DNA of 64,000 nt from an uncultured Desulfobacterales bacterium (GTDB lineage Bacteria; Desulfobacterota; Desulfobacteria; Desulfobacterales; JAHEIW01). The stretch spans positions 35,743 to 99,742 of the forward strand of contig CAMYLV010000021.1 of NCBI GenBank assembly GCA_947259495.1, given 5' to 3'. Under the pieces are notes generated by a model that had not been told where the DNA came from, did not search any database, and saw nothing but the letters and a program-made list of their open reading frames with translations. Below, piece by piece: positions 8,664-17,590 of the stretch (within the stretch, counting starts at the first letter, position 1; the number at the start of each line of letters is the position of its first letter). The translations under genes were made by a program, and so were the position numbers.

Positions 8664-9356
8664 TCAAACCGAACGCGTTTCATGAAACGTTTTCATTAAA
8701 GGAATGATCAAACCGGAATCTCTGGGTGGATTTTCAGTGCAATTGAAAAAATATTGCTTATCTGGAATATCATCCCCTTGAGCCCGATCAACGATTTGGA
8801 TGCCTTCAACGATGCCCATTTCAAAATGCGGTTGCATCCCCCACACCGGTCGATCTTTTAGCTTAAAAGCAAGAATCTCACAGTCAGCAGAACGCGCGAT
8901 GACCGTTGCGTTTTCCTGCGGTACGTTGCAGACCTCATCAAAATGGAAAACAAACCCGTTGATCGTGCTGCCCGATTCACCCAGCAGATCATCCCGGGAT
9001 AAAATGTGAATATCCGGCCAGCCAATTTCAGGTTTTTCCCGCCTCCTGACGGCTTCCAGTCCAAATAGGGACCGGGCAATCATCTGGTGGCCGAAGCAGC
9101 TGCCTAAAATCACCTTGCCGGATTTCACCGCTTGTTTGATTAATGCGGCTTCGGCTTTCATCCATTCGGTATCGTCCAGCACACTGGCAGCGGATCCGGT
9201 AATTAAAATATGGGAATAGGAATTCAGTCCGTCGGGCCATTGGCCGGCTGAAACACGAAATAAGTCGTAGGGAAACAACAATAGAGGCGGCCAGTAGGAA
9301 AGGGGCTGATATACGTCGTCGTCAATTGCGTTGTCTAAAAATAAAATACGGTTCAC
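8664..9356 (-). CDS. Type 1 glutamine amidotransferase
   Basis: The 230-residue class I amidotransferase has the nucleophile elbow GSCFGHQ (Cys87) and the His/Glu pair in QPHFEMG (His177, Glu179), completing the triad. Standalone members of this group resemble GMP synthase-type glutaminases or gamma-glutamyl hydrolases acting on glutamyl-amine compounds. No synthetase partner is adjacent, so the substrate is unknown. ATG at 9356. It is divergent from the metallo-hydrolase gene, with a short hairpin element copy between them. Confidence 0.85.
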   Translation of the reverse strand: MNRILFLDNAIDDDVYQPLSYWPPLLLFPYDLFRVSAGQWPDGLNSYSHILITGSAASVLDDTEWMKAEAALIKQAVKSGKVILGSCFGHQMIARSLFGLEAVRRREKPEIGWPDIHILSRDDLLGESGSTINGFVFHFDEVCNVPQENATVIARSADCEILAFKLKDRPVWGMQPHFEMGIVEGIQIVDRAQGDDIPDKQYFFNCTENPPRDSGLIIPLMKTFHETRSV

Positions 9357-9382
9357 GAGCTCTATCTCCTATTCAAGGCATT

Positions 9383-9484
9383 TTTAGGGGTTGTTAAAAA
9401 AGCGTTCTGGTACTCAAACGTTTTTTTCTACAAACCCTTATGACGCAATTCCTTATTTGGGAACACGATAATGGAAAGCGGTAA
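9383..9484 (+). repeat. Hairpin element, short form (copy 3, diverged)
   Basis: A diverged 102-base copy starts TTTAGGGGTTGTT and ends GAAAGCGGTAAA, so both TATA ends have drifted. The arms AAAAAAGCGTT and AACGTTTTTTT still pair. It sits in the divergent gap between the amidotransferase and the metallo-hydrolase. Confidence 0.8.
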
Positions 9485-9634
9485 AAAACGCGCATAAAAC
9501 CATAAGCGATTTGCAATATCTTGACAAGCACCTTATTTTTTTACATAACCGACCATTAAAGACCTTTTTAGGGGCAAATTTTTAAATTCGGATTGACGCA
9601 TACCTTAAAAAGGGCCGTCTTGAGGAGGCCAGTC

Positions 9635-10276
9635 ATGGCAATTGTCGTAAACAAAGAAAACATCCAAATTGAATGCTACGCCCTGGGTGCCTTTGGAACC
9701 AATTCATATATCATAACCGATTTAGAAACCGGTAACAGCATTGTGGTTGATGCTCCCGGTGATGCGCCCAAAATACGGGAGCAATTAAAGCACACAAAAC
9801 CAAAATATATTTTGATGACCCACAATCACATGGATCATACCGGTGCCCTTGCAGAATTAAAATCCTCCCTGAACGTACCGGTTGCCGCTCATGCGGCAGA
9901 TGCCGGCCGGCTGCCGATTCCGGCAGATATGCAGCTGACCGATGGCAAAGCCATAACGTTCGGAAATATCCGCCTTACGGTCAGGCACACCCCGGGGCAT
10001 ACCCCGGGCAGCCTGTGTTTCTACACAGAGGGCTATCTGATATCCGGTGATACGCTGTTTCCGGGCGGACCGGGTAAAACCGGGTCGCCGTCTGACTTCA
10101 GGCAAATCGTCGAATCTTTGCAGCGTAAAATCTTTGTTCTGCCTGATGATACCCAGGTGTTTCCGGGCCACGGCGATCACACGATTTTAGGGAAAGAAAA
10201 GCAAGCTTTTGAGGCCTTTGCCGCCAGATCGCATGATCCGAATCTGTGCGGCGATGTCCTCTGGTCTAAATCATAG
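9635..10276 (+). CDS. Metallo-beta-lactamase fold hydrolase, glyoxalase II-like
   Basis: The 213-residue enzyme shows the full metal-ligand set of the fold: THNHMDH (His63, His65, Asp67, His68), HTPGHTPGS (His122), SGDTLF (Asp139) and FPGHGDHT (His179). These bind two Zn/Fe ions. The length suits the short hydroxyacylglutathione hydrolase-like group, which hydrolyses thioesters. The ATG at 9635 has GAGGAGG just upstream, and the longer in-frame TTG start at 9593 is rejected for that reason. A TTGACA box (9521-9526) with TACATA 15 bases on could be its promoter, but the spacing is short. Confidence 0.88.
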   Translation: MAIVVNKENIQIECYALGAFGTNSYIITDLETGNSIVVDAPGDAPKIREQLKHTKPKYILMTHNHMDHTGALAELKSSLNVPVAAHAADAGRLPIPADMQLTDGKAITFGNIRLTVRHTPGHTPGSLCFYTEGYLISGDTLFPGGPGKTGSPSDFRQIVESLQRKIFVLPDDTQVFPGHGDHTILGKEKQAFEAFAARSHDPNLCGDVLWSKS

Positions 10277-10280
10277 CACA

Positions 10281-10380
10281 TTCAGAAGACAGACGACAGA
10301 TGTCAGAAGACAGATAAAAACTTGAAGATGAAGTAACTATCCGACTTCTGTTCTCTGACTTCTGTCCTCTGAAATCTGAA
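10281..10380. repeat. Inverted phrase repeat (CAGAAGACAG type)
   Basis: The left arm (10281-10315) reiterates CAGAAGACAG/ACGACAGATG. The right arm (10342-10380) reiterates the complement (GACTTCTGTTCTCTG, ACTTCTGTCCTCTG). They can form a long imperfect stem between the stops of two convergent genes, so it may end both transcripts. The same words appear again at the recX start near 50785-50815. Confidence 0.65.
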
Positions 10381-10382
10381 TA

Positions 10383-11078
10383 CTACCACACGATTTCTTC
10401 GCGGTGAAAAGCTTCGGCCAGCTCAAAATCCTCGCCTTCAGCCAAATCACCGCAGCGCTGTCGTAGCCAGTCCTCCAGATCCGAAACCTTCATCGCTTGA
10501 ACCTGGCTTTCATGACACCGCAGCGCTGCCAGCTTGAGATCGAAGCTATCGGTGATGTCGGAAAGATAGTTTATGTTTTCCGAAGCCCAGAATAACATTT
10601 CCTTGACTTTATGGGGCTGCAAGCCCTCTTCAAGCAAACCCGGGTAGGCCAGATGATCCCGGGCATAAGGGAAAACCGCATCGATGGTTGCCTGGCCGGC
10701 AATGCGATGATCCCGGTGCCAGATATAGCGGCGGTAAGGATCGGCGGTTACAACCGTCACCGGCCGGTAGAGCCGAATCATGCGTACAATTTGTTTTCTG
10801 AATTCCGGCGTATCTTCAAGTCCCTGGTCCGGATTTCCCAGAAACACAACCTCCCGCACCCCCAATACATCGGCGGCCGCCCGTTGCTCGTCCTGTCGAA
10901 TGGCAGACAACTGCTCGGGCTTTATATTCGGATCACTGGTTCCTTTGTTCCCGTTGGTGCACACCACATATACCACCTGCTTTCCTTCTCGGGTCCATTT
11001 CGCTACCGTTCCGGCAACCCCGAATTCAGCATCATCCGGATGGGGCGTTACGACAACAATATCTGCTGGTTCCGTCAC
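10383..11078 (-). CDS. PIG-L family (LmbE-like) deacetylase
   Basis: The 231-residue protein begins with the zinc motif TPHPDDAEF (His13, Asp16) and has the second ligand region WHRDHR around residue 122. Both are hallmarks of N-acetylglucosaminyl-PI/bacillithiol-type deacetylases. The family removes acetyl groups from amino sugars or related conjugates; the substrate here is unknown. ATG at 11078. The gene is divergent from the GNAT gene, with hairpin element copy 4 starting 56 bases upstream of it. Confidence 0.88.
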   Translation of the reverse strand: MTEPADIVVVTPHPDDAEFGVAGTVAKWTREGKQVVYVVCTNGNKGTSDPNIKPEQLSAIRQDEQRAAADVLGVREVVFLGNPDQGLEDTPEFRKQIVRMIRLYRPVTVVTADPYRRYIWHRDHRIAGQATIDAVFPYARDHLAYPGLLEEGLQPHKVKEMLFWASENINYLSDITDSFDLKLAALRCHESQVQAMKVSDLEDWLRQRCGDLAEGEDFELAEAFHREEIVW

Positions 11079-11133
11079 AATAAACCTCCATATCTGATAT
11101 CACGGGAAAATGATTTCGCCTTCGGTATCGGGT

Positions 11134-11236
11134 TATAGTGGTTGTCAAAAAAACGTTCCGATTGCGGGACGTTTTTTTGCTACAACACTTATGCCGCCAT
11201 CCTTTTTTCCGGAACATTATTATGACAAGCGGTATA
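11134..11236 (+). repeat. Hairpin element, short form (copy 4)
   Basis: The 103-base copy (TATAGTGGTTGTC to AAGCGGTATA) has near-perfect arms AAAAAAACGTTCC and GGGACGTTTTTTT. It is almost identical to the copy at 58430. It occupies the divergent gap between the PIG-L and GNAT genes; the remaining 156 bases before the GNAT start hold no gene or obvious signal. Confidence 0.92.
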
Positions 11237-11392
11237 AATAAAACTGTTTAGGGGGTTTAGCAAGTTAATCCCTGAATCTTACATGAAAATTAATGAGAAT
11301 ATGAAAGCCTCCAACTCGTGCAAAATTCAGTTAATTGATTCCGCTTCGGCGGGTTTTGATTCAATCACAACTTCTGAACAGGATTTCATAAA

Positions 11393-12325
11393 ATGAGCAG
11401 CGGGTCCTTAGGCATTCGCGCCTATTCTGACGATGATTTTGAGGGATACATAAAACTGCATGTTGAGTCCGAACAACTGGACCCCTCCGGACGCTATGTA
11501 TCCGCGCAGAAGCTGTCAGACGACCTGTGCCGCCCCAACTTTCGGCCGCAAACGGATTTATGGGTTGCTGATTTGAATGGAATTCTGGTCGGCTGCCTGG
11601 GTGTTACCCTCGAGCCTGGAATCGGCCGCGCGTTGCTGGACGGATGCGTCCATCCGCTGCGGCGCCGCAAGGGAATTGCAACAGCGCTTTTCGCCGGCGC
11701 CCTGCCGCGAATCAAGGCGGCCGGTATAAAATCAGCCCACATCAGCGTCCGGGAAACCAACGCAGCCGCCAAAAATCTGCTAAATCGATTGGAATTCACC
11801 TTTATCCGTTACTTTTTTGAAATGCAGCTGGCCATTAACAGAGTCCGAATGCCGGCAATCCTTGAGGACACCACCACCAGCCGCCGGTTAGAGCGGGATG
11901 AAGCAAATCTTCTGACTGAAATTCAAAACCGCTGCTTTGCCGATACCTGGGGTTTTAATCCCAACACCGAAGAAGAAATTGCCTACCGCCTGAATATGCA
12001 CGATCGTTCCCCGCAAGATGTGATCCTCACCTATCTGGGCGATCATCCGATCGGCTATTGCTGGACGATCATAAACGCAGAAGAAAATGCAGGCAGAGAA
12101 AAACAAAAAGGCCTGATTCATATGCTGGGTGTGGATCCGGATTATCGCCAGCAGGAAATCGGCAAAGCTATATTGCACAACGGATTAGAAGACCTTAAAG
12201 CCAAAGGTATCGATACCGTCGAACTCACGGTGGACAGTGAAAATCCGGCCGCATGCTCCCTCTACGAGTCGGTGGGGTTTGAGATTTATGCGAAAACTGA
12301 GTGGTATGAAAAGGCGGTAATTTGA
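11393..12325 (+). CDS. Double GNAT acetyltransferase
   Basis: The 310-residue protein has two GNAT domains in tandem (about 6-155 and 165-310). Each has an acetyl-CoA binding motif: HPLRRRKGIATALF in the first and VDPDYRQQEIGKAIL in the second, followed by the LYESVGFE strand-helix typical of the C-terminal lobe. The layout resembles mycothiol synthase MshD, and the neighbouring PIG-L deacetylase would fit a thiol or amino-sugar pathway. That link is only inference, since no MshA/MshC-like gene is seen. ATG 11393 has AGGA upstream. The stop is 2 bases from the convergent hybrid kinase stop. Confidence 0.85.
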   Translation: MSSGSLGIRAYSDDDFEGYIKLHVESEQLDPSGRYVSAQKLSDDLCRPNFRPQTDLWVADLNGILVGCLGVTLEPGIGRALLDGCVHPLRRRKGIATALFAGALPRIKAAGIKSAHISVRETNAAAKNLLNRLEFTFIRYFFEMQLAINRVRMPAILEDTTTSRRLERDEANLLTEIQNRCFADTWGFNPNTEEEIAYRLNMHDRSPQDVILTYLGDHPIGYCWTIINAEENAGREKQKGLIHMLGVDPDYRQQEIGKAILHNGLEDLKAKGIDTVELTVDSENPAACSLYESVGFEIYAKTEWYEKAVI

Positions 12326-12327
12326 TT

Positions 12328-15300
12328 TTAATTGTAGGATGGTGAAATGTCGCTGGAAGTCGTTTTTCCCAGCACATCTCTTATGGTAACGGCCAGTTCT
12401 TGAAAGACAAGGGGTTTTATTAGAAAGGCGCTAATGCCGATTTGTCTGGCACGCTTTTCCGTTAATTCATCGCTATAGCCGCTACAGATGATGATGGGAA
12501 TATCAGCGCGAATTTTCATAACTTCTCTGGCCAATTGGTCACCGGTCATATCCGGCATCGTCATGTCGGTTATAATCAAATCAAATTTATCAGAAGACTT
12601 TTGGAAAAGCTTAAACGCCTCCATACTGCTGGTGCGGGTTTCTACCCGGTAGCCCAAACGCTCAAGAGCTTTTTTCCCGATCTCCGCCAAGGCGCGTTCA
12701 TCATCAACAAATAAAATTCGTTCGTTTCCGTTCGGCAAAATTGGGGTGGCCTCGAATTCGGGTTTAACTTCTTTGGGGCCTGTTGGAATATACACGGTAA
12801 ATTCGGTTCCTTTACCGGGCTTGCTGTCAACTGCAACCGATCCACCGTAGCTCTTCAAAATTCCGTGGACAACAGCCAGGCCCATTCCGGTTCCCTTATC
12901 TTTTTCTTTGGTCGTGAAATAGGGCTCAAAAATCCTCTCCCGTAACTCTGGCGTCATGCCGTGACCCGTGTCGCTGACGGTTATCGTTAAATAATTTCCG
13001 GCTGTAATCTCAAGGTGTCCGGCCATTTCAGCATTTAAATCAGCATTTTCAACTTCGACCTTCAGCAGGCCGCCCGTTTCGCTCATGGCATGGTAGGCAT
13101 TTGTGCACAGGTTCATTAGGATCTGATGGATCTCAGTCACATCGGCTTTAATTATCCCGGCGGCGGGATCGATATATTGCTCAATCTGAATCGTAGAGGG
13201 CAACGATGCTTTGAGCATCTTGACAGATTCTTTGACAATCGGATCCACCTTGAGCGGTTTTCGATCCTGGTCTGACTGACGGCTGAAGGTCAGAATCTGC
13301 TTGACGACATCTTTAGCGCGCTGGCTGGCTTTATAAATCTCTTTTAAATTATAATTTGCGTCGGATTCTTTAGATAAATCCATCATGGACAATTCAGTAT
13401 AACCCATGATGGCTGAAAGGATATTGTTGAAGTCATGGGCGATGCCGCCAGCCAGCGTTCCGATGGCTTCCATTTTTTGTGCCTGGCGAAGGTAGGCCTC
13501 TGACTTTAACCGCTCTTTTTCCAGCGCTTTCAGTTTGGTGATGTCTGTGGCAACCTGCAGGCGAACATAACGACCATCGACCCATTTGATGGCCCGGTCA
13601 TAGTTAATGTACCATTTTTTTGTTAAGGGATTTTTTCCTTCCCAAACAATTACGCCTGTCGGGTTGCCCTGCTCGTCCAGCAGCCGCGCATTGGTGCAAT
13701 GCTCACAGGGATGGGGCTCATCGCGAAAAACACGGTAGCATATTTGGCCGACCAAATTATCTCCAAAATTGTCCTGCATATGTTTATTCATGAAAATTAT
13801 TTCATAGGTGTCCATATCGGCCGCATAAATGGTGGCATCAATGCTGTCCAAAACCGTGCGAAAGGTTTGGCGTGAATTTTGTAAGGTTTTCTCAGCCTCG
13901 CTACGCTCCCTGAGTTCTTGCTGCAGCTCATCATGAAGGTGGGCATTGTCTAGAGCAACTGATGCGAGTTCGGCAAATCGCGTCAAAACCGTAATTTCAT
14001 TATCACCAAACTGCTTTTGCGGGTCAAAAGAACACAGACCGATGACACCTATTGTTTGATGACCTGATTTTAAGGGTATGCCCAAATCGGCGCCCATATC
14101 ATCAAATTTTGTGTCATGGTGCCTTCCGGGCCAATGTTGATAGCTATCAATCTTTAACGGTTTTCCGGACTGCCAGACTTTTCCGGATAATCCTTCGCCG
14201 GGCTGCATGCGAAATCCCAGTAATTCCTCGAATCGGCCGATGCCCACCTTGAGCTCAAGCGCATCTGTTTGGGGATCATGTAAAAATATGTAGCCATCCG
14301 CTGTTCCAACCAACTTTCCGGCACGATCTACAATGGCTTTGAGCAAATCATCGATGTTCAATCGTTTTATCAACCCGAATGTGGTCTCATGCAGCGCCGT
14401 CATGTAAGCATCGTGCTGCCGCAGCGCCTCTTCCGCCTTCCTTTTTTCGGTAACATCGCGCACAATGCCCTGAATGAACTGGTCCTCACCGATTTGAAAT
14501 AAGCCCGATGATACTTCAGCCAGGAAAATTTCACCATTTTTTCTGATAAACTCAATTTCAAAATCGATTTGTTTTCGAGCAATGATGTTGTGAAAGGCCT
14601 CTTCAGATTTGAGCAGCGCTTCGGGTGGATGCAAAATGAAGATTTTTTGCTGCAATAATTCTTTTTTGGTGTACCCGAATTGCTCAATGGCCTTTTGATT
14701 GGCATCTAAAATCTTGCCTTCCAAATCGTGGATCAAGATGGCATCATTGGAATATTGAAAAAGGCTGCGGTATTTGTTTTCCCCTGCGCTAATTGCGCTT
14801 TCTGCCCGCCTGCGAGATTCAGCCTCTTTTACCAGTTGTTCATTCTTGGCAACTAATTCTTTTGTTTTTGAAATAACTTTGGCCCTGGAAAATAGACCGG
14901 TAAACAAAAATAGAACAAATAAAACTATGGAAACGATGACGGCCCGTTTCAACCATTTGGAAAGGTTTAATTGTTTTTCATCGCCAAACCATTTGTTGAA
15001 GGATTGATAATAAATTGAAAGGTTATTGCTTTTCAGTTTTCTGAGGTGATGATCTAAGGCATCTAATATGTTTTTATTTTTTCCTTGAGGGGCTGCGTAA
15101 TATAATTTTCGCGGACTTAAAACGATGGGGCTTTTTTTAATCCTAAAATCGCTTTCGAACCGCTGGCCAAAAAAATGATTCACCAATCCGGCCTGGCAGC
15201 GACCCAATTCCACCAGTTTGAGGACATCCGTGTATGCATAGGCTTCAATAAATCGGCATTGTACGCCAAATTGTTCAGCCAGTTTTCTAAGACCATCAAA

Positions 15301-15726
15301 ATAGACGTCATTGTGCAGAACGGCAACTTTTTTATTTTTAAGATCGATAATCGATTCAATGGTAGACTGTTCATTGACATATAGTTGGCCCCAGTTGCTG
15401 ATGGCGCTTTCATAGGTATAGTCATAAACTTTTGCCCCGGTTTCAGAATCGGCCACCACAGCCAACAAATCTATCTGTCCGGTTTTTAGTTTTTCAAGAC
15501 ATTCCAGGCGTGACCCGGGCACATATTTTATTTTCCAGTGTTCCTTTTGGGCAATCCTTTCCAGAACATCGATGAAAAAGCCGTGAACACTGCCATCATC
15601 ATTAAATTCGCTCAGCGGAACGTTCTGATAAACACCGACCTTAATCTCGGTATCCGCCTGCAGTGGAAACGGCAAAATAAGGGTGACAATAAATAAAAGC
15701 GTAAGTAATTTTAGATACTTGGTCAT
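12328..15726 (-). CDS. Hybrid sensor histidine kinase with fused solute-binding sensor
   Basis: The 1132-residue protein has, in order, a signal peptide (1-24), a periplasmic SBP_bac_3-type solute-binding domain (about 26-250), a transmembrane helix (261-281), PAS (about 317-430), GAF (about 460-600), a second PAS (about 630-740), a HisKA dimer with [10 protein letters not shown] (about 790), HATPase_c (about 890-1000; [18 protein letters not shown]) and a C-terminal receiver (about 1015-1130; phospho-Asp in [11 protein letters not shown]). It should sense a small molecule such as an amino acid in the periplasm and phosphorylate its own receiver. The frame extends to 15873 through a repeat element, but the ATG at 15726 gives the signal peptide and is chosen. 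Confidence 0.92.
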   Translation of the reverse strand: MTKYLKLLTLLFIVTLILPFPLQADTEIKVGVYQNVPLSEFNDDGSVHGFFIDVLERIAQKEHWKIKYVPGSRLECLEKLKTGQIDLLAVVADSETGAKVYDYTYESAISNWGQLYVNEQSTIESIIDLKNKKVAVLHNDVYFDGLRKLAEQFGVQCRFIEAYAYTDVLKLVELGRCQAGLVNHFFGQRFESDFRIKKSPIVLSPRKLYYAAPQGKNKNILDALDHHLRKLKSNNLSIYYQSFNKWFGDEKQLNLSKWLKRAVIVSIVLFVLFLFTGLFSRAKVISKTKELVAKNEQLVKEAESRRRAESAISAGENKYRSLFQYSNDAILIHDLEGKILDANQKAIEQFGYTKKELLQQKIFILHPPEALLKSEEAFHNIIARKQIDFEIEFIRKNGEIFLAEVSSGLFQIGEDQFIQGIVRDVTEKRKAEEALRQHDAYMTALHETTFGLIKRLNIDDLLKAIVDRAGKLVGTADGYIFLHDPQTDALELKVGIGRFEELLGFRMQPGEGLSGKVWQSGKPLKIDSYQHWPGRHHDTKFDDMGADLGIPLKSGHQTIGVIGLCSFDPQKQFGDNEITVLTRFAELASVALDNAHLHDELQQELRERSEAEKTLQNSRQTFRTVLDSIDATIYAADMDTYEIIFMNKHMQDNFGDNLVGQICYRVFRDEPHPCEHCTNARLLDEQGNPTGVIVWEGKNPLTKKWYINYDRAIKWVDGRYVRLQVATDITKLKALEKERLKSEAYLRQAQKMEAIGTLAGGIAHDFNNILSAIMGYTELSMMDLSKESDANYNLKEIYKASQRAKDVVKQILTFSRQSDQDRKPLKVDPIVKESVKMLKASLPSTIQIEQYIDPAAGIIKADVTEIHQILMNLCTNAYHAMSETGGLLKVEVENADLNAEMAGHLEITAGNYLTITVSDTGHGMTPELRERIFEPYFTTKEKDKGTGMGLAVVHGILKSYGGSVAVDSKPGKGTEFTVYIPTGPKEVKPEFEATPILPNGNERILFVDDERALAEIGKKALERLGYRVETRTSSMEAFKLFQKSSDKFDLIITDMTMPDMTGDQLAREVMKIRADIPIIICSGYSDELTEKRARQIGISAFLIKPLVFQELAVTIRDVLGKTTSSDISPSYN

Positions 15727-15764
15727 ATGGCGTCTTTTCAGCCCACTTAAAACGATAATATATT

Positions 15765-15867
15765 TATACCGCTTTTCATAATAATTTTCCGCATTACGGA
15801 ATTGGGGTATAAGTGGTTGTAGAAAAAAACGTTGGAATAACGGAACGTTTTTTTGACAACCCCTATA
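15765..15867 (-). repeat. Hairpin element, short form, reverse orientation (copy 5)
   Basis: The 103-base copy begins TATACCGCTTTTCATAATA and ends TTTGACAACCCCTATA. It is the reverse complement of the copies at 7151 and 11134. It lies 38 bases upstream of the hybrid kinase start. The 201 bases from here to the next stop (16069) hold no gene. Confidence 0.9.
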
Positions 15868-16068
15868 AATCATAGCAGAATTATGTCCTTTTGGCTATTA
15901 TTGGCATTTTTAAAATAAATCTAAAAATGGTTATGAGAATCGACGTTTGCAAGAATGGGGCTGGATCGCCTGATTGCAAAATTAGGACTATGTTTAGCAG
16001 CTTAAGGGCATTATGAAACGCGTAGAGGATGAAGAAAGCATTCTTTTTCGGTATATCAGATGTAGGCG

Positions 16069-17202
16069 TTAATTCTCATCGCGCCAGATCTCTAAAATGG
16101 TTAAATCGTCGCTGGCACTCGAATTTCCCCGCCAATTGGATATGAAATCTAATAATCCCTTGCCCCAGGGGGGGCCTTTTGCATCTTTTATAAAGTCGAC
16201 CAGGCGCTCATTGCCAAACAGCTCATTATCTTCATTCTCGGCTTCGATAACGCCATCTGAAAAAAAGAGTACCGACTCACCAGGCGACAGTAAAATTTCT
16301 TTTTTATCATAATCAACATTCGGTTTGACGCCCATTGATATTCCGTTTATCTGAGGCAACTTTCGTATAACACTTTCGGCAATCCACAAAGGCTCTAAAT
16401 GGCCTCCCACTGTCAGTTGAATTTTTCCGCTGTGGGGCCAATATCGGGAAAGAACGATTGTAGCAAAAAATCCCTCTTTGGCGGTCAGATTGTATGTGCT
16501 GTTATTTACAATCTCAAGAAGCGTGTCTATCTCGTATTGATTTCGTGCTTCACTGCGGATTTTGGTAGACAATGCAGCCATAATTAGAGCAGCAGGAACG
16601 CCTTTATCGGAGACATCGGCCACATATGCCAATAGACTGCCGTCCGGCAGGGGAATCACATCGTACAAGTCGCCCCCGACATAAGCGGCCGGAACAGATA
16701 CGGCCCAAATATGGCTTCCGCCTGGTAACTCCGGAATATCCGGCCAAAATAGAGATTGGATAGTGGTTGCCGTCTCGAGTTGGCCTTTAAGTTGAGCCGA
16801 CTGCTCAAGGACCGTGTCATGCAGCGACTTGATCCGCAGCATGGACCTCACCCTGGCGACCAGTGCAGCATGATCCACGGGCTTGGTTAAGTATTCGTCA
16901 GCACCGGCCTCCAGACCGGCGACGACATCTTTTGAATCCGTTTTGGCCGTCACCATAATGATGGGCATAAACGGTAGGGAAGAATCCGCCCGGAGATGCC
17001 GGCAGACCTCGATGCCATCCATTTTGGGCATCATGATGTCCAGCAGAATCAGGTCCGGTAGACAGTCTCTGGCCATAGATAGCCCCGTTTCGCCGTTTGT
17101 TGCCGTAATGATTTCGTAGTTATTGGCGGCAAGGCGCATCTCGAAAATTTCAACGTTGGCGGGATTATCATCCACAATCAGAATCAGGGGTGGCGTTCGC
17201 AT
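16069..17202 (-). CDS. Response regulator with PP2C (RsbU-type) phosphatase output
   Basis: The 377-residue protein has an N-terminal receiver (1-125; phospho-Asp in LILLDIMMPKM) and a SpoIIE-type PP2C domain (about 155-375) with metal aspartates in GGDLYDVIPL, YVADVSDKG and FFSDGVIEA. Phosphorylation should switch a phosphatase acting on a STAS-type regulator that is not in the window. ATG 17202 follows GAGGAAATA. It is the last gene of a co-directional set (solute-binding protein, sensor kinase, receiver, this gene), 22 bases after the single-domain receiver. Confidence 0.92.
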   Translation of the reverse strand: MRTPPLILIVDDNPANVEIFEMRLAANNYEIITATNGETGLSMARDCLPDLILLDIMMPKMDGIEVCRHLRADSSLPFMPIIMVTAKTDSKDVVAGLEAGADEYLTKPVDHAALVARVRSMLRIKSLHDTVLEQSAQLKGQLETATTIQSLFWPDIPELPGGSHIWAVSVPAAYVGGDLYDVIPLPDGSLLAYVADVSDKGVPAALIMAALSTKIRSEARNQYEIDTLLEIVNNSTYNLTAKEGFFATIVLSRYWPHSGKIQLTVGGHLEPLWIAESVIRKLPQINGISMGVKPNVDYDKKEILLSPGESVLFFSDGVIEAENEDNELFGNERLVDFIKDAKGPPWGKGLLDFISNWRGNSSASDDLTILEIWRDEN

Positions 17203-17224
17203 TATTTCCTCTTAAAAAAACTAC

Positions 17225-17590
17225 TTATGATATGAATTCACGGATTTTCGCTAAAAGCGCCCGCGGACTAAATGGTTTGGAGACATATGCATCGCAGCCG
17301 GCTTCATATGCTTTGACATCATCGCCGCTCAGCGCATAAGAGGTAACGGCAATGATCGGGGTAGCGCTCAGGGCCGGGTTGGCTTTGATGCGGCGCGTAG
17401 CTTCATATCCGTCGAAATCGGGCAGCTGAATGTCCATCAGGATCAATGCAGGCCGATGGGTTCCGGCCGCGGTTACCCCCTCCTCACCGGTAACCGCTTC
17501 GATTATCTCATAGCCGGCGCTGGTGAGAAGATCCCGCATGATCCGCCGGTTGTCTTCCTGATCTTCAATAACTAAAATCAACCGACTCAT
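17225..17590 (-). CDS. Single-domain response regulator (DivK/CheY-like)
   Basis: The 121 residues form one receiver domain with an acidic pocket (VIEDQEDNRR), the phospho-acceptor Asp in LILMDIQLPDF, the switch Thr/Ser in IIAVTSYA and the conserved Lys in YVSKPF. No output domain is present, so it acts by protein contact or as a phospho-relay. Its ATG overlaps the stop of the upstream kinase by four bases (ATGA), so the pair is translationally coupled. Confidence 0.93.
   Translation of the reverse strand: MSRLILVIEDQEDNRRIMRDLLTSAGYEIIEAVTGEEGVTAAGTHRPALILMDIQLPDFDGYEATRRIKANPALSATPIIAVTSYALSGDDVKAYEAGCDAYVSKPFSPRALLAKIREFIS

Noticed and set aside
10281..10380. CRISPR-like look of the reiterated CAGAAGACAG words
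   Set aside because: Units are degenerate, 8-12 bases long, lack spacers of uniform length, and are arranged as an inverted pair.
15727..15873. N-terminal extension of the hybrid kinase
   Set aside because: The extra codons run through a hairpin element copy; starting at 15726 gives a proper signal peptide.
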